This document shows positions 33,961 to 47,493 of a DNA stretch of 64,000 nt, in pieces. Under the pieces are notes generated by a model. It was not told the DNA's origin, did no database searches, and saw nothing but the letters and a program-made list of their open reading frames with translations. The DNA lies in the NCBI RefSeq assembly GCF_964204645.1, contig NC_134033.1, positions 8,838,231 through 8,902,230 of the forward strand, written 5' to 3'. The translations under genes and the position numbers were made by a program. The stretch comes from Tubulanus polymorphus. Lineage: Eukaryota > Nemertea > Palaeonemertea > Tubulaniformes > Tubulanidae. Positions within the stretch are counted from its first letter, which is position 1. Every line of letters starts with the position of its first letter.

Positions 33961-36900
33961 CGGGTCACCGGCACAGGTTCGAGTCCAATGAGATATTCCT
34001 TTTTACCGCTCCTTTTTTGCTTTGACCTGATGATAAAACGAACAAGTTCGTTTAATCGCGCTAAAAACGAAAAAAATCTTTTGTCGCATAAATTTTTCGT
34101 TCTACCGTGATACCGGTAATTTTGGAATTATTAGCGTGTTAAACGACTTATAGGCGTTTTGTAAAAGAATGCTAAACCATATGTTTTTCTTGTCTAAATA
34201 TTCATGGGACTATATATGTCCATGTTATGAAGTGGAGCCCAGAGGCAAATCTAGAGCTATAATAACCTCCACCGAAACGAACCATCGTATGTGAAAGACT
34301 ACAATAACCGTGTAACTAAGTCTCGTAGGTGAGCAATCCCTATACATGTACCATGGTTTCACCATCTCTACCTTGATTTATATGACTACATTTTATCGGT
34401 TAGATATCATCTGGTTTACAAAAACTCGACAAATAAACAGACGATGCGCGAGAAAAGTATAGACGTACATGTATTAAATAAGTCTAGTGCTCGATGTATG
34501 CAAAAGGCGTTAGATTAGTGAAGCCATTGATGTAAGATGCGATTTCCGTTACTGAATATCATAGAATAGGAAAAGCGAAGAAATGGTTCCAAAATTGAGT
34601 GAAAGGTGGTCTATATGCCGTTGGTATGGGTCTCTACTAACAAACATGCAGGTTGTCCGTTGGAAGGAGTTATAGAAATTAAAATGGATAGATGCGGAAA
34701 TCCACGGTAGATCACTCGAGAGGCCCAACGAGCGAAGTATAAAAATAATGAGACCAAAAAACTACGCCTCGTATATATACATACCTAACAATAAATGATA
34801 TAACATTAAGAATCAATATAGTTATTTTGGATTTGAATATATCGATTATTGAATTGACCGACAGCCAGTCTAACCCCGAGATCTCGATGACACAGTGAAC
34901 ATACTATCAAATAATTATCAAAAGTAGGAGTTATGAAATATATTCAATCACAAAATATACACCAAAATTCACAATTGTATATATTCAGAAATATCTAGCA
35001 CTGAGGGTTTGGTCCCGATTGCATAATACGATTTGGCTGTTTTATTCGAGGAATGCTCTTTCAATTTCATTGGGTCCTCAACGGGGCCGTACCTAGAATT
35101 TGAATTGGGTGGGAGGGGGTCAGAGAAACCCGAAAGAGGGTAGTTCTGTAGGATATAACAACAATATTCGCAAAAGGCAATGTTTCAAAAATTTCTGTGT
35201 GGGGCTGCCCCGACCCCCCTGCCTCCATGCCAAATACGGTCGTGTTCACCCCTCACTCAGCGCCTAATTCCATACGAGAAGAAATATGACTTCGCGATTG
35301 TGACGGAGGAATCGAAGACTCCGTAGAGACGTAAAATGAAGGCCATTGGTTCCGATAGGGCCTGGCCAAGGTCGGATGTAGAGCTGGGTCACCTTGACAA
35401 TCGAAGTCTTGTTTTCTGGGACATCTGTCGCCGCTGAAACGAGCGAATTCTATTTCTTTGAAATTGATTTTTTGTTTTGTATAACAATGTGTACACATAC
35501 ATGAGGCCCGTTGTACATGCCAGACATCAGAGGGATAGAGATCACACACGTGCCACATCGTACTTAGAAGACTTCTTCGATTTGTATTCATTCGTATCGG
35601 TAGTACGATTGATTTTATCAATTGCTTTGTCGAATGCGGAATATGTTTTAGAATCAAAGACCCCGCCTGATTTACTGCATGGTGATTGATATTTGTTTTA
35701 CGTAGTTGCTTTGAAGATATTTCGAATAATTTTCATCTTCACGTAGATTTCCTTTTTGGTTCATTCAATATAAGATATCAAGTTGAATTTCACGATCATT
35801 TCATTATAACTACATTGATGGTCGCGCAACATGGCAGTAATTACGAAGTATTCCTTAAACGCGTAATGCCATAAGGAATCAATGGTCATTGAATACAAAA
35901 GCAACGATTGGTTTTAGAAATGGAAATCGTATAAGTTCAGCCTGTTTGTTATTTACGATAACCAGTTTCGATTTCTGGCAAAGATGTCATCATTTTTGCC
36001 CCCAAATCAAGGCACAAAATAGCAATTGACATCGTTGACATTTGTATCGTGCTCACATTCGATTTCATACAGCGTGCACCGGCGCTCACGCTATACACCT
36101 CACATTACATGTGATTTTCAAAACGTGTTGACTATCATGATTACACCTATATATATATATATTTATATATAATGACTATCAAATTTCTCACTTTTCCCAA
36201 AGTGTTAATTCCAATCTCTTGTTATAACCAAAATCGAGTGTTACCGGGATCCAGTTCCACAGAGGTTGTAGAGGTCCATAAAGGTGGGCTCGGCGACTGG
36301 ACTTATCCAAAATAGCAACTGCACAGCATCCACTCGAGTGCACACTATCCGGGTCAACAACCCGAAAATCAATAAACAACACGAGCATACATGTAGGTTA
36401 TTATTGAATCAACTGACTCTAGACAATGACCAGGCGAAACTGATCTGTTATATACACTGACATGAATAATTGATTTAAATCAATTTGATCAATATTTAAT
36501 TTCTACTACAAGTAGATAAAACACTTTAAATCTTATATCATAATCTGTTACTTATTTGTTTAGACTTAGATTGCATGGACAACGATAATGATATCATTGA
36601 AATAGAAATGCATAAATCATTCAATATGAATAATTCCCGGAAATCTTAAAACTATCCCAGGAACCTACAGCTCACATATCATCATATCATATCATTATTT
36701 ACCATGGGCCTATGTACGTACAGACAGCCTCACTAGTTTAGGTACTTTATGTCCTTTGTGATATAAGTACATAAAATACCTCTCTTAAACTATTCATTGA
36801 GGGTGCCGCTATATGAAATAAGTACCGGTACTACAATATGACAGACATGGTTTGAATGTAAAATCTCATGGTCTAAAGAGTTTTTATCACAACTCCTTTA

Positions 36901-37149
36901 AGCCCGAAGGAAAAGACCTTGAACAACGGCTACTTTAAGATAAGTGGGAGTGAACGAAAAGAAATGTAGGTAGGATTCACAGTAAGTAGGTTTGCGAAAA
37001 ACTAGAAAACCTAATATCGAATAAAGTTATGTAAGAGAACATCCAGAAAAGGTATTTTCCCATCATTTTCCATTTAAAGGTTCAAGAAAGGATAAGGGAA
37101 TTTAGAAAAGTCATAAAAGAGTCAAGGTTGAAATCAGCAGACATCACCC
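33961..37149. other. No gene recognised
   Basis: Contains a B-box-like GGTTCGAGTCC near 33975, an ACGGGGCCGTACC-type G-rich block at about 35080-35240 that looks like a repeat fragment, and several anonymous frames (for example 35253-35657 minus). I see no exon with family conservation. Confidence 0.4.
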
Positions 37150-37355
37150 AGCTGTTATGTAGGGTGTCTACTGCCAACCGCCGTATACAGTCACCACCCT
37201 TGTATGTAGGGTGTCGCTCGTCATAAGCTATATAAGTAGAATATGGATCCCCAAAGAAGGATCGATTTTCATGGAACTTCTTTTAGTTCCATGTTACTAC
37301 GCCTTTATGTATCAGCTTGCGCATAATTCCCCTCATTTACACAAAAAGTAAAGGC
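37150..37355 (+). repeat. Repeat shared with 52400-52560
   Basis: Blocks such as TGTATGTAGGGTGTC, GAATATGGATCCCCAA and TTTTCATGGAACTTCTTTT occur in the same order near 52400-52560, where a minisatellite of the first block precedes them. Confidence 0.75.
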
Positions 37356-37364
37356 TGGCTTTAT

Positions 37365-37565
37365 GTCGTCAAGCAATGCGTCGCCTACCGACGCAGCTGG
37401 GTTTATCTCCGATTAGCGGCAACTAGCGGCCTACGAGAGGCCGACAGTTGCTGCGCTATCCGTTCGACATAAGCCGGCTAGTCGCCGATGTTCTACTCCG
37501 GCCTACGGTAGGCGGACAGTTGCTTTCGATCGCAACCGACATAAGCTCATCTGCGACGCGACGGA
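37365..37565. repeat. GC-rich inverted-repeat segment
   Basis: TTATGTCG near 37371 pairs with CGACATAA near 37548, and another CGACATAAGCC lies near 37467. Internal GGCCTACG/CGGCCTACGG segments repeat. This looks like a small non-autonomous transposon with no coding capacity. Confidence 0.45.
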
Positions 37566-38156
37566 ACTGAGCGCAGGGGTTCCAGCCAATAAGAGACCGA
37601 ATATACATAGTACAAATTATGACCGCTAGTTAGCGTCATTCGTAATTAGTCATAAACTTTAAATTCAAGTAGTTCAAAACGTAAACCAAACCACGGCAGA
37701 TGACTGGACCGAAGATCTAGCAACGAAATTGGTAGAATTATGGTGTGAGCGGCCATCTTTATGATGTCGCTTGCACATTGTATTCAAAACAGAATCAGAA
37801 AGATAAAGATTTTCAATAGCTTTTTTAATAGAAATATATTTCCCTATAATTCAAAATGATTCAAATTTATTCTTTTAAAAAATTTTTTTTATGCAGTATA
37901 AATGATATATAGATTATAAACAATTTACATACATACGAGGCTGGATGCTTGGAAAGCCAATGGAGCTGTGTCCCGTAGGGATCCAAGCACCCAGAAATAA
38001 GATCAAAATCTAATGAAATTAGGTAGAATGAGGGTGAAATGGAAACGTGAAATGGGAGTAATCTGTCCGCTGTAGAAGTTTTAGATACATCAGTTTGATT
38101 CATTAACTTAAAAAAATTGTGCTTTAAATGACTTAAGACCAGAATTGGATTTGGGT

Positions 38157-38461
38157 TCAATAGCCATTATAAGTGATTACCTTAAATCTGTTTATTAGAG
38201 TGTGGACTGTTGGAGCATTTTTGATTGAGGAATTTTGAGTTTGCCAGATGATTGGTATTTTTCCAAGAAAAGATCTATTATATAAACTTGATGAATAGGC
38301 AGCAACTCTCGGATAGTCTCTTTGTCTAGTATTATAGTTGTGGTTGAATGAGTTTTTTTGAAAGATAGCAAGAATGGGCCGAGGAAGGCTATTTCTAGTA
38401 TATCTATAGCCAGTTGTAACCAAACCAGTTTGATCAAGTCGTCAAGCTTCAAGATTTTCAT
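38157..38461 (-). pseudogene. LINE ORF2 C-terminal tail
   Basis: Reads MKILKLDDLIKL, then in the next frame YTRNSLPRP, HNYNTRQ and LYNRSFLGKIPIIWQ. This is the standard end of an L2/CR1 polyprotein. It is frameshifted near 38410 and lies next to a deletion of the RT. Confidence 0.7.
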
Positions 38462-38732
38462 TGATTTGAATAATGGATTAGATGGTGCTCGGGAAGTGGA
38501 GTTGGAAATCGTTCTGCTGTAACCCTCCCACTCACAGTAAATGAATCGGAAGTAATACTGGTTTCATCATTTTGTTTCCCAATGATTATTTTTAAGAAGC
38601 TCCAAAGTTGTTTGGCATTATCTTTATATGTTAGAATTCTTTTGGCGTAATATGCCTTTTTAGCTCGACGTTTGATGTAGTTCAGATTATTACGATAATT
38701 TAAATACGCGATGTAACGAGGATCGGCTTTAT

Positions 38733-39308
38733 TTAAGCCAAATAATTTCTATAGATTCTATCTTTCTTTCTGGTAGCTTTACATAGGCCTGTTGTCATCC
38801 ATGGCTCAATGATAACAGTTTTTTTATAGGTGTTTGATATACAGGGGGAAATGTCATCTAATACAGTTTTAATGTTTTCAATGATATGATTGTATCCCTC
38901 TTCGCTACTTAGATTATTAATTTGGTTCCAGTCCTTTCTCAAAAGGGAATTTCTGATATGAAAAATGTTTTTTAAAGATAGATCTCTATAAGTATATTGA
39001 TGAGTAATTGTTTTAGGGGTATGACTTTTAAGTTTAATAGAGACAAGGCACGGTAGGTAATCAGATAAGTGTGATGTCAAGATGAAACTTTCATAATCCA
39101 ATAACTCATGAGATAGATAAATATTGTCAATTAGAGTAGCTGTTGAATGAGTTATGCAAGTTGGCTTAGTTATTGTTGGCAGAAGATTATGATCAAAATT
39201 TGAATGGAGCAATTCCGCTGTATTTCTGTGACAGTTGGTTTTTATTAGGTCTAGATTTTGATCCATTGCTAAAATTTTCAATTTATTTTCTAATTCAATT
39301 TTATCCAA
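38733..39308 (-). pseudogene. LINE endonuclease, C-terminal half, catalytic residues lost
   Basis: It matches the second half of the endonuclease, with PTCITHSTATLIDNIYLS and SDYLPCLVSIKL. The usual GDFN box reads AMDQN and the catalytic SDH reads SDY, so activity is lost. The RT linker W-x4-LCKATRKKDRIYRNYL follows at its end. Confidence 0.75.
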
Positions 39309-39405
39309 TAATGAATTATAGTCATCTATGAATTCAAGCTCACTTGTACCTGGAACTCTATAAATTTCACTAATTATGAAGTTTTTGTTATTCGGTCTAG
39401 AAATT

Positions 39406-39861
39406 TCAATGATACAGGATTAAAAAAAAATTGAAAATTGTTAAGTCGTCTCTGATTTTGGAGTTATATTTATTACTAACAAAAATTGCAACACCACCTC
39501 TCTTTCCTGACTTTCTATGTTTCTCGTTGAGTTTATAACCGGGAATGGTAAATAGATCTGAATTTTGGTCATCCATGAAGGTTTCACACAGGAGTAATAT
39601 GTCGATTTCGCAATTTGATTTTTTACAGGTTTCTAATAAGAGTTTAAGGTCGTTTATTTTTGCTGGAATACTGTGTATATTTAAATGAATTATGTTAAGA
39701 TTTCCATGGGTTTCATAGTGAAATATATCATGCGCTTCAATGTATGGACAGCTATTGGTGAAAATATTTAAGTCTTTGTCAATTACGTGGGAAAGATCGA
39801 AATTTTCATCAGTTGAAATGATTTCCAGTCTTGTCATGAAATTTGTATTGCCTAAACACAT
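39406..39861 (-). pseudogene. LINE endonuclease, N-terminal half
   Basis: ATG at 39861. It contains LNIIHLNIHSIPAKINDLK, the first endonuclease block, then LLLCETFMDD and GKRGGVAIFVS. The frame breaks at a poly-A/T run near 39420, and the protein continues in another frame toward 39308. Confidence 0.7.
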
Positions 39862-40539
39862 AATCGGACAGATGAGGTTACAGCGGACAGATAAACGATG
39901 GTAGTGTTATGACGAAGTATGACTACGTGAAATGACAGGAGTAAATGCACACACATAATAAACTATAGACACTTATGGGTAATCGCCAACTTGTATATGG
40001 CTGTTATTGTGAGTGTTTCTTCAAAATACGGGAAAATATGTAATGATTTACTAGTTGATACTACAATGATGTCCAATGGAGTGAAACCTTTTCATGCCAC
40101 CAGAGTGAATGGGAAATACTCAATACTTTAATACGAGATAGGCTCAATGAGGAATACTCACTACTCAGAGTAAATAAATAATCTTGCATGGCATGTGTCC
40201 AACCGAAGATTTGTTTACAAGTCATCTAGTGCTTATTTAAATCATTTTAGAACATATAAATGAATGGTGGATAGATAGTGGATCCAACTTATTTACTCAC
40301 TTGTTTATAGCAGACTCATGACGATAAATAGCGATTTGGAAAATTTGGTATTAAAATTTATAAGTGTTCGCGCACTGCGAATTGAATAAATAATTTCTAT
40401 CCGATTATATTTCCACAAGCCAGGAGTAAGTTCGATTTTTAATTCCAAACGCGAAAAAACACCATTTACATGTGATGCAACGATTTCGGCAACAACTGAA
40501 TATGCTAGGTTGATTGGTGGCAGAATGAAGTTTTTGCAC
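39862..40539. other. No gene recognised
   Basis: Probably 5' remnant of the LINE plus unique sequence. I see no motif. Confidence 0.4.
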
Positions 40540-40738
40540 GGACAAGATGATTGCGATTTCGATATTTCTAATATAGCTGCAAAGCAGCGATAACGGGTTT
40601 TCTGCCGAGTTGGTTGGAATGTCATGCTCAGATCTGCTCGAAATTAGGTAGATATAAACGTTTTTGCATCCTCTATCGGCAGGGCTAGATTCGAACCTGA
40701 TGGCATCGCTACACATAGCCACGACCTAACTCCTGCCA
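40540..40738 (-). mobile_element. SINE with tRNA-like head and conserved core
   Basis: On the minus strand a tRNA-like head has an A-box-like TTAGGTCGTGG and a B box GGTTCGAATC. It is followed by a core reading CAGAAAACCCGTTATCGCTG and then GCAGCTATATTAGAAATATC. The same core appears at 45300-45465 (minus) and 53440-53560 (plus). Confidence 0.65.
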
Positions 40739-40999
40739 CACTAGACAAAATCGGCTTGCCGTTGTTTTACACGAGGCAAATTTCACCGAAGAATTACGGA
40801 AAAACCCCGGCTGAAATTAAACAGGATTTCTGATTGGCTTAAAATGACATCATCCAAGCTGCACACCCAGGGCAATCCCCCTATCAGGCTCAGCCCCTAG
40901 GGCTTGGGGTTGTCCTTCTTATATATGTCTATTTATCTATGCAATCATATCCAAAGAAACTATGTTTATAATCTTGTACATATTATAAGTAAATAAATC

Positions 41000-41099
41000 G
41001 TTCATTCAATCCAGTCTGGCCGGGTTTCGTATCGTGGCAATACAATATCGATGCCATCAGGTTCGAATCCCTTTCGGTAGGATGGATCCAACGAGACAT
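41000..41099 (+). mobile_element. tRNA-derived SINE head
   Basis: GGTTTCGTATCGTGGC and then ATCAGGTTCGAATCCC give A- and B-box-like signals similar to the SINE at 40540-40738. It is followed immediately by the (AT)n tract. Confidence 0.5.
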
Positions 41100-41100
41100 A

Positions 41101-42272
<1,172 letters not shown>

Positions 42273-42740
42273 TCGGCGCTAGTCCAGTATACGACATTGT
42301 AGTGCGTATGTAGAGTTACATTGCGTTATTTGGCCAGTCAGTGTTCACAGTAGTTGACCGTTGACAGTCGACACCTAACTACGAGAACGGGTGGCAACTT
42401 GTCAACCCGTCAACCAGAACTGAAGTATGACAGTTTTCCACCCCATTAACTGCTATTTTGATTCATTATTTGTTTCTCGTAAATCCATTACGAACCTGTG
42501 GATGATTCGGATGATATTGGCATTTCGAAACACAAAAAGGCACTCGTGTATATATTACATTCAAATATGATAAAATTGGTTGAAGGTTTTTTGGAGGACA
42601 CATCACACAGTTATTGGGTGCATTGTTTGATTTTGATGTGACAAATGATTGGTCCTAAATAACCTTGGGAAGGTTTGTAGCATAGTTTGAAATGTGAATG
42701 ATTAGGATGAGGGTTAGGTTTAGAGATAGAGGTTAGGGGA
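42273..42740 (+). repeat. Dispersed repeat, family shared with 51150-51640
   Basis: Starts GTCCAGTATACGACATT, includes GGCATTTCGAAACACAAAAA and ends in degenerate GGGTTAGG. The second copy is collinear over about 450 bases. Confidence 0.8.
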
Positions 42741-42784
42741 CCAAACCGAAGGTTTGGAGACCCCACTAGTGCACGGGCAGCGGG

Positions 42785-43304
42785 TTATCCCTGTAAAGAG
42801 AAAAATGAATTAATTGTTGTAGTAAGGCGGTTTACGGGACGATGATGCCTCGGGGCGTGTTCGTGTCGAGTCGTCGTATCCAATCTTGTTCGGCTGCTTC
42901 GCGGATCGGTCTCGTAGGTGTTGGAGACCGTGCACCCGAAAGTGTTGTCGGGTGCGGTCGATCTGGTTGAAGTGGCCCGAGGCTGGAGTCGAATTCTGCG
43001 TTCTGATGCTTGAGACTTGATCTGTGACGCGTTCTCGTAGAGACATTCCGGTTTGGCCGACGGACAGCATGTTGCACTTGGTGCATTCGATGCAGTATAT
43101 GATTTCACGGGTCGCGCAGTTGATAATGTGCTGCGGATCGAGTGCATTTTGTAGTGGCTGCGACAAACTGTTGTTTCTCGGATGAGAGGACACGTGCGGC
43201 ATCTTAGTGTTTCGCATCTCTTGGTGCCTCGACGTCGGGTTGACGGAGTTGTATGTACTTCGACTGAAACAAAAAAGAATTCTGTTAACTCGACCGCCGA
43301 TCAC
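42785..43304 (-). pseudogene. Penelope-like element, GIY-YIG endonuclease domain
   Basis: The frame 42810-43304 contains NCATREIIYCIECTKCNMLS, then VGQTGMSLRERV and PASGHFNQ. This is the GIY-YIG nuclease typical of Penelope-like retroelements, in which IYxIxC-x2-C precedes the VGxT(G)-x3-R-x-R block. The preceding KMPHVSSHPRNN segment is the usual linker after the RT. No RT is present, so this is a 5'-truncated copy. Its frame is open across the domain. Confidence 0.75.
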
Positions 43305-43395
43305 ACAACTATATCTGTACTTCGATTTCCGATTTCAAAATCAAACCCCCTGTTTCACTCCCGGCAGGTGTGGTGGGTCTGTAAGGGACACTCAA
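43305..43395 (+). repeat. Repeat, inverted copy of 20385-20510
   Basis: ACAACTATATCTGTACTTCG and AAAATCAAACCCCCTGTTTC match the reverse complement of the earlier site. It sits at the 5' side of the Penelope-like fragment. Confidence 0.7.
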
Positions 43396-45299
43396 TCGAA
43401 AAATCAAACGAAATTTACCAGCCAAATTAATAACAGGGACAATTCCTATTTTATGATATAAAGAGTAATATCGAGGGGCTGTGTATTTGCTTCAACAGTT
43501 ATCTTCGACTGTCTAAAATCGTCGGAATTGTCTACAAGTTAAACAGATCGACTACCTTGATAATTGAAATTTATTACTCACAGAGGAATATGCCCGCTAT
43601 GTACGCAACCTACGTACTGTCATCTACTTATGATTCTGGAGTTAAACCGAAACGACGTTCATTTTCGGAGATCAACTTCCACGCGGCCAAGCCATCACGA
43701 GTTAATAGTTAACCAACCACACCTATTTTGGCAGCTAACTGCCACAACACATATAGCCACGATATGGTGATGGTTGCATTTCCAGGAGCTCAAACAATAG
43801 TCTATTTGAAACAGGGGGATTTTGTGTAATGGTGGTTAATTTTGTATACGCATATGTCAATGCTGTGAGTTATTTTTGGGCTTTGGCTTCTCGATAAATC
43901 TTTAACAGATACCATCTCTTACATATAAAGGCTAAGGGCGTGGCTCTGCGCGTCTTTATTAGAGCGTACCATGATACTGTAAGAAGATAGACCAATCAAG
44001 GGTTTCATACCTGTAAATGTGTTTGGAGAAGGACGGCGCAAATGAGGTTGACACGAACCTAGACGTATGCTGAAAATTAGCGGTCGATAGCATATAACGT
44101 TCATCGTTACTCTGATTTTCTCGTATGACAATTAACATAGCACATCCATCATGTGGTACCAGTACCTTGACAATTAATAGTAGTTGTCTTATTTCGATTT
44201 CCCCAAGATATCATTAACAGTACATTTCATTGGTATCCCTTCATTTGGAAAACGTTTATAAAATTGTATCTGAGTAATCAAGTTGCAAGAATTACGAATG
44301 TAGCAGGTCACCTCTGAAAGTAACAACTGCGACAATCTGGTACCTGGTACTGATATGCTGAAGCGAGTGCGAATGGGAATTTGTTAATCGTAATGGTGGA
44401 CCGGTAGAGGGTTTAGAAAACTTCTCAGAACTTCCCAAAAGTCAAATTTCCTAAAGAGGTAAATAACAAGACTGTCGTTCGTACAGTCAATCTTGCATAG
44501 GTCGTACAAGTCAAGCCCAATCAAATTTTTTTTTGTTCTACTTACACGACGTAGGACTGTGTGAATAAGTCGAATATTTAGGAATTTTACGAGTTGTATG
44601 ACATTTAGTTAATATCCTTCAATATTGGCATCGGCTGTTGCATAGCCGACAGGCTACGCATGGAAAATCAATACACAGACAAAAGTGACCTTCGGGTGTT
44701 CATTTCGTCTATATTCAAACCGTAGAATATCGGTATGACTCATTCCATCATTATAAATTGATCTAAAGCAAAATAGAAAAACGGAACCACATTATTTTTG
44801 TGCGACTTGTGCGTTTATACGACTTACGATGTACGACTTATATACAGAAAAATGTTTTGGCATATTTGGTGAAGAAATAAAATTTTTAAATAAAATTTGA
44901 GTGACTTAAGCCACGTTCACACGACACCTAGTTACACCGGACCAAATTTTGGTGAGCGTTCACATGGCGTTTATACACGCATTGATAAATTCTCTTGTGG
45001 GCCCAAAAGAGGTTGCCATCTGTTGAATGATTAACTGGGCCTGGATTAAGTCTTACTTCCAGATTCCAAGTACAGCAAGACATTCTTCATACGATCCTCT
45101 GTCAGGTTTAGACATTTTTGCGAATTCGATTTTATTGTATCACACTGAAGATCTGAGTGTCGTTTTAACACTATTCAAATCACGGAAGTAAAACGGATGA
45201 TGATTGCGACATACGAATGTGAATATTTGTTTCGCTCAAAATATTTCCTTGGTAGGGAGGAAAAACAGTACTTAAAGATAATTACATAAAGTTTACGGC
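43396..45299. other. No gene recognised
   Basis: Anonymous frames at 43564-43770 plus and 43919-44131 minus show no motif. No repeats noticed. Confidence 0.4.
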
Positions 45300-45465
45300 A
45301 ATTAAAGCATTTAAAACTTAAATATAGCTGCAAATTAGCGATGACGGGTTTTCTGCAAAGCCATTCAGGATGATGGGAATTGTAGTTAATTGAAATACCG
45401 ATACATAGAATAAAATGCATTGACAGATTCGAACCTATTATGCCACCACTGTGTAAACGTCAAAT
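45300..45465 (-). mobile_element. SINE, second copy of the 40.5-kb family
   Basis: The minus strand has AGGTTCGAATCTGTC (B box) followed by the core GCAGAAAACCCGTCATCGCT and TGCAGCTATATTTAAG. Confidence 0.55.
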
Positions 45466-46561
45466 GTGATTCAGCTTTGAAACCGAACATACGCGGACAT
45501 ACAATCAACAAATATGAATTGATTCGACCGGGCATTTATTTTGGCATTCAAACATCACGATATCACCACGCTTAAAAATGGATCTGTCCTGTTAAGAACT
45601 CATCTTAAGCACCTGCTGAGTTGATAGATTGAGTAAATTTACACATAAGAACATTTTATGATTTGGAATAGATTTTAGAAGTTAATCTTTTAATTAAAAT
45701 ATTTGAATAAATACATATATTGTAGTGTAGATCCAATCAATATGTTTTACAAATTCTATAGTGATAAACAATTTATACCTGCAACATGTGTGTTAATATC
45801 AAACCTATTCCACTAGTTGCGTGTGTTTCCTAATAAACGGGAGAGTCACTCTTGATCTTAGTTATTAGAAAAATAATGCTCATTTAGTTATAGAAATTCA
45901 GTACCTTTTTGAAAATTCTATAATAATATTTGTTCTGTCCTACTTTTTATTACTGCATGAACCAATGATATGCTTTGTAAATATGATGAAATATAAAATA
46001 AATTTGATTTTGAATTAAATTTGAATATGAGAATTAAGCATAACATGTGTTTTTTCCACTTGTCTTACTTGTCTCTCGTTAACAGTTCCAGAGTTTCAAT
46101 AACAATCTAATCCAAATTGGCTAAAAAGTACATAGGACTAAATGAAATGAACTGTTAGTCACTGCAAACCTCTTCCAGTGTTATGTCGATCGTGTTGAAT
46201 CACTTTGCTTGAGTTGAAAGAATCAGATCTTTTATGGTGCAACATCGGACGGAGAGATATCTTGGTGTTGATTGTCCTTGACCATTTAACTTCATGTGTT
46301 TATTGTACATTGGAATCAGCATCATACCCATTTGAACTGCAAAATATCCATACAACATGAAAATCAACAGTACAAGTATACAGTAATCAAACTTTCGCCG
46401 ATGTTGGATATTTGAATGAACGTTAGGCTTATTTCAGTATTCTAAAGCAGGAAATTACATGTTTTACTTGCCGACATTGCAGACATTGGGAAAGAGATTT
46501 TTAATGTAGGTCAGTTTTAATTGCCAACATCGCCGACATCGTCGACATTGGGATCGACGGA
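45466..46561. other. No gene recognised
   Basis: AT-rich, no informative frames. A run of GCCGACAT-type units near 46520-46560 leads into the tandem block that follows. Confidence 0.4.
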
Positions 46562-46676
46562 CTATATATAAAGTAGCTGGGATCGAGGGTTTTGTGTGTG
46601 TGCGTGGATTACCCTCATATAAAGTGGCTGGGATCGAGGGGCTGGGAGTGTGCGTGGATTACCCTTATATAAAGTG
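46562..46676 (+). repeat. Tandem repeat, about 56-bp unit
   Basis: TATAAAGTRGCTGGGATCGAGG with a GTGCGTGGATTACCC tail occurs about twice plus a partial unit. Related units are at 49313-49412. Confidence 0.75.
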
Positions 46677-47128
46677 GCTGGTTTTCACGAGCGGTTTCCA
46701 GCTAGCTTTTTCCTGCGGCTTTTTCCAGCTAGGGTTAGGGTAAGGGTTAGGGTTAGCGACTTCAGCGGCACGCATTTTCACGTAGCTGATTCCAGCTAGC
46801 TTTTTCCTGCAGCTTTTTCCAGCCACTGGACAAAAAAAAGCTATTGCACGCAATAGCTGGAAATTGCCGCTGGTAGCTGGAAACCGCTGCCGCATTTTGA
46901 CCGTTTTCACGAGCTTTTTTAGTGGTAGAGTCGGAAACCGCTGCGGCAAGCATTTTTACGAGCGGTTTCACGAGCGCTTTCCAGCCAGCAATTTCAAGCT
47001 GAGAAATTTTGTAGTAGCTTTTTCCAGCTGCCGCGTTTCCAGCTCGGGGCCAATTTTTCGGTGTTTTTACGAGTGGTTTCCTGCGGCAGCTGGAAAAAGC
47101 TAGCTGGAAACCGCTCGTGAAAACCAGC
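46677..47128. mobile_element. Inverted-repeat element built of AGCTGGAAA-type motifs
   Basis: 46677-46713 and 47092-47128 are a perfect 37-bp inverted repeat. The interior repeats the same words in both directions (CGAGCGGTTTCCAGC, CTTTTTCCAGC, AGCTGGAAAC). A short telomere-like tract of TTAGGG units lies at about 46732-46757. Long minus frames through it are of low complexity and not credible genes. Confidence 0.75.
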
Positions 47129-47493
47129 GCGACGATCGCGTCGCATCGCAAGGCCCACCTACGACTTTAGGCGCTGTCTATGATAGGCCCTAATTTTACT
47201 TTGGTGGATGACTTTGCTAACATTTCAGTGGTTACCTTGGTGATCGTTCGTATTTCACCGATTGAAATTGTTGCTGATTTGATGTAAGTCAATGTCTCTG
47301 CGTCTTTTTGTAGTTGAAAGATATCGACATCGAAATGTTGTGATTCCTAGGGCTCATTGAAAAATCAATCATCTCACAAATCATCTGACTGCGAGGGCCA
47401 AAGCAGGGCGCCGAGAAGATCAGGTAGCAAATTCTAATCAGGTTTCACCAAGAATCTTAGTGTCTGATGTACCACAGTTGGTTACACTACTGT
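47129..47493. other. No gene recognised
   Basis: Unique sequence between two inverted-repeat structures. Confidence 0.4.

Larger units (their letters stand above)
37866..39861 (-). mobile_element. Dead L2/CR1-like LINE with RT deleted
   Basis: On the minus strand the endonuclease (39861-38733) is followed by the linker to the RT. It then passes directly to the C-terminal tail (38461-38157) and a 3' UTR ending at a T-run near 37880. The whole RT catalytic region is missing. Frames are broken near 39410 and near 38400. Confidence 0.75.

Noticed and set aside
33965-33990. tRNA gene suggested by a B box (GGTTCGAGTCC)
   Set aside because: No convincing A box at the right distance and no cloverleaf by eye.
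35253-35657. 134-residue minus frame as a gene
   Set aside because: No domain, no homologue I recognise, and composition like neighbouring non-coding DNA.
46730-46760. True telomere
   Set aside because: Only a few TTAGGG-type units within an inverted-repeat element, with ordinary sequence on both sides.
46665-47151. Minus-strand frames of 94 and 129 residues
   Set aside because: They are translations of the repeated words in the inverted-repeat element.
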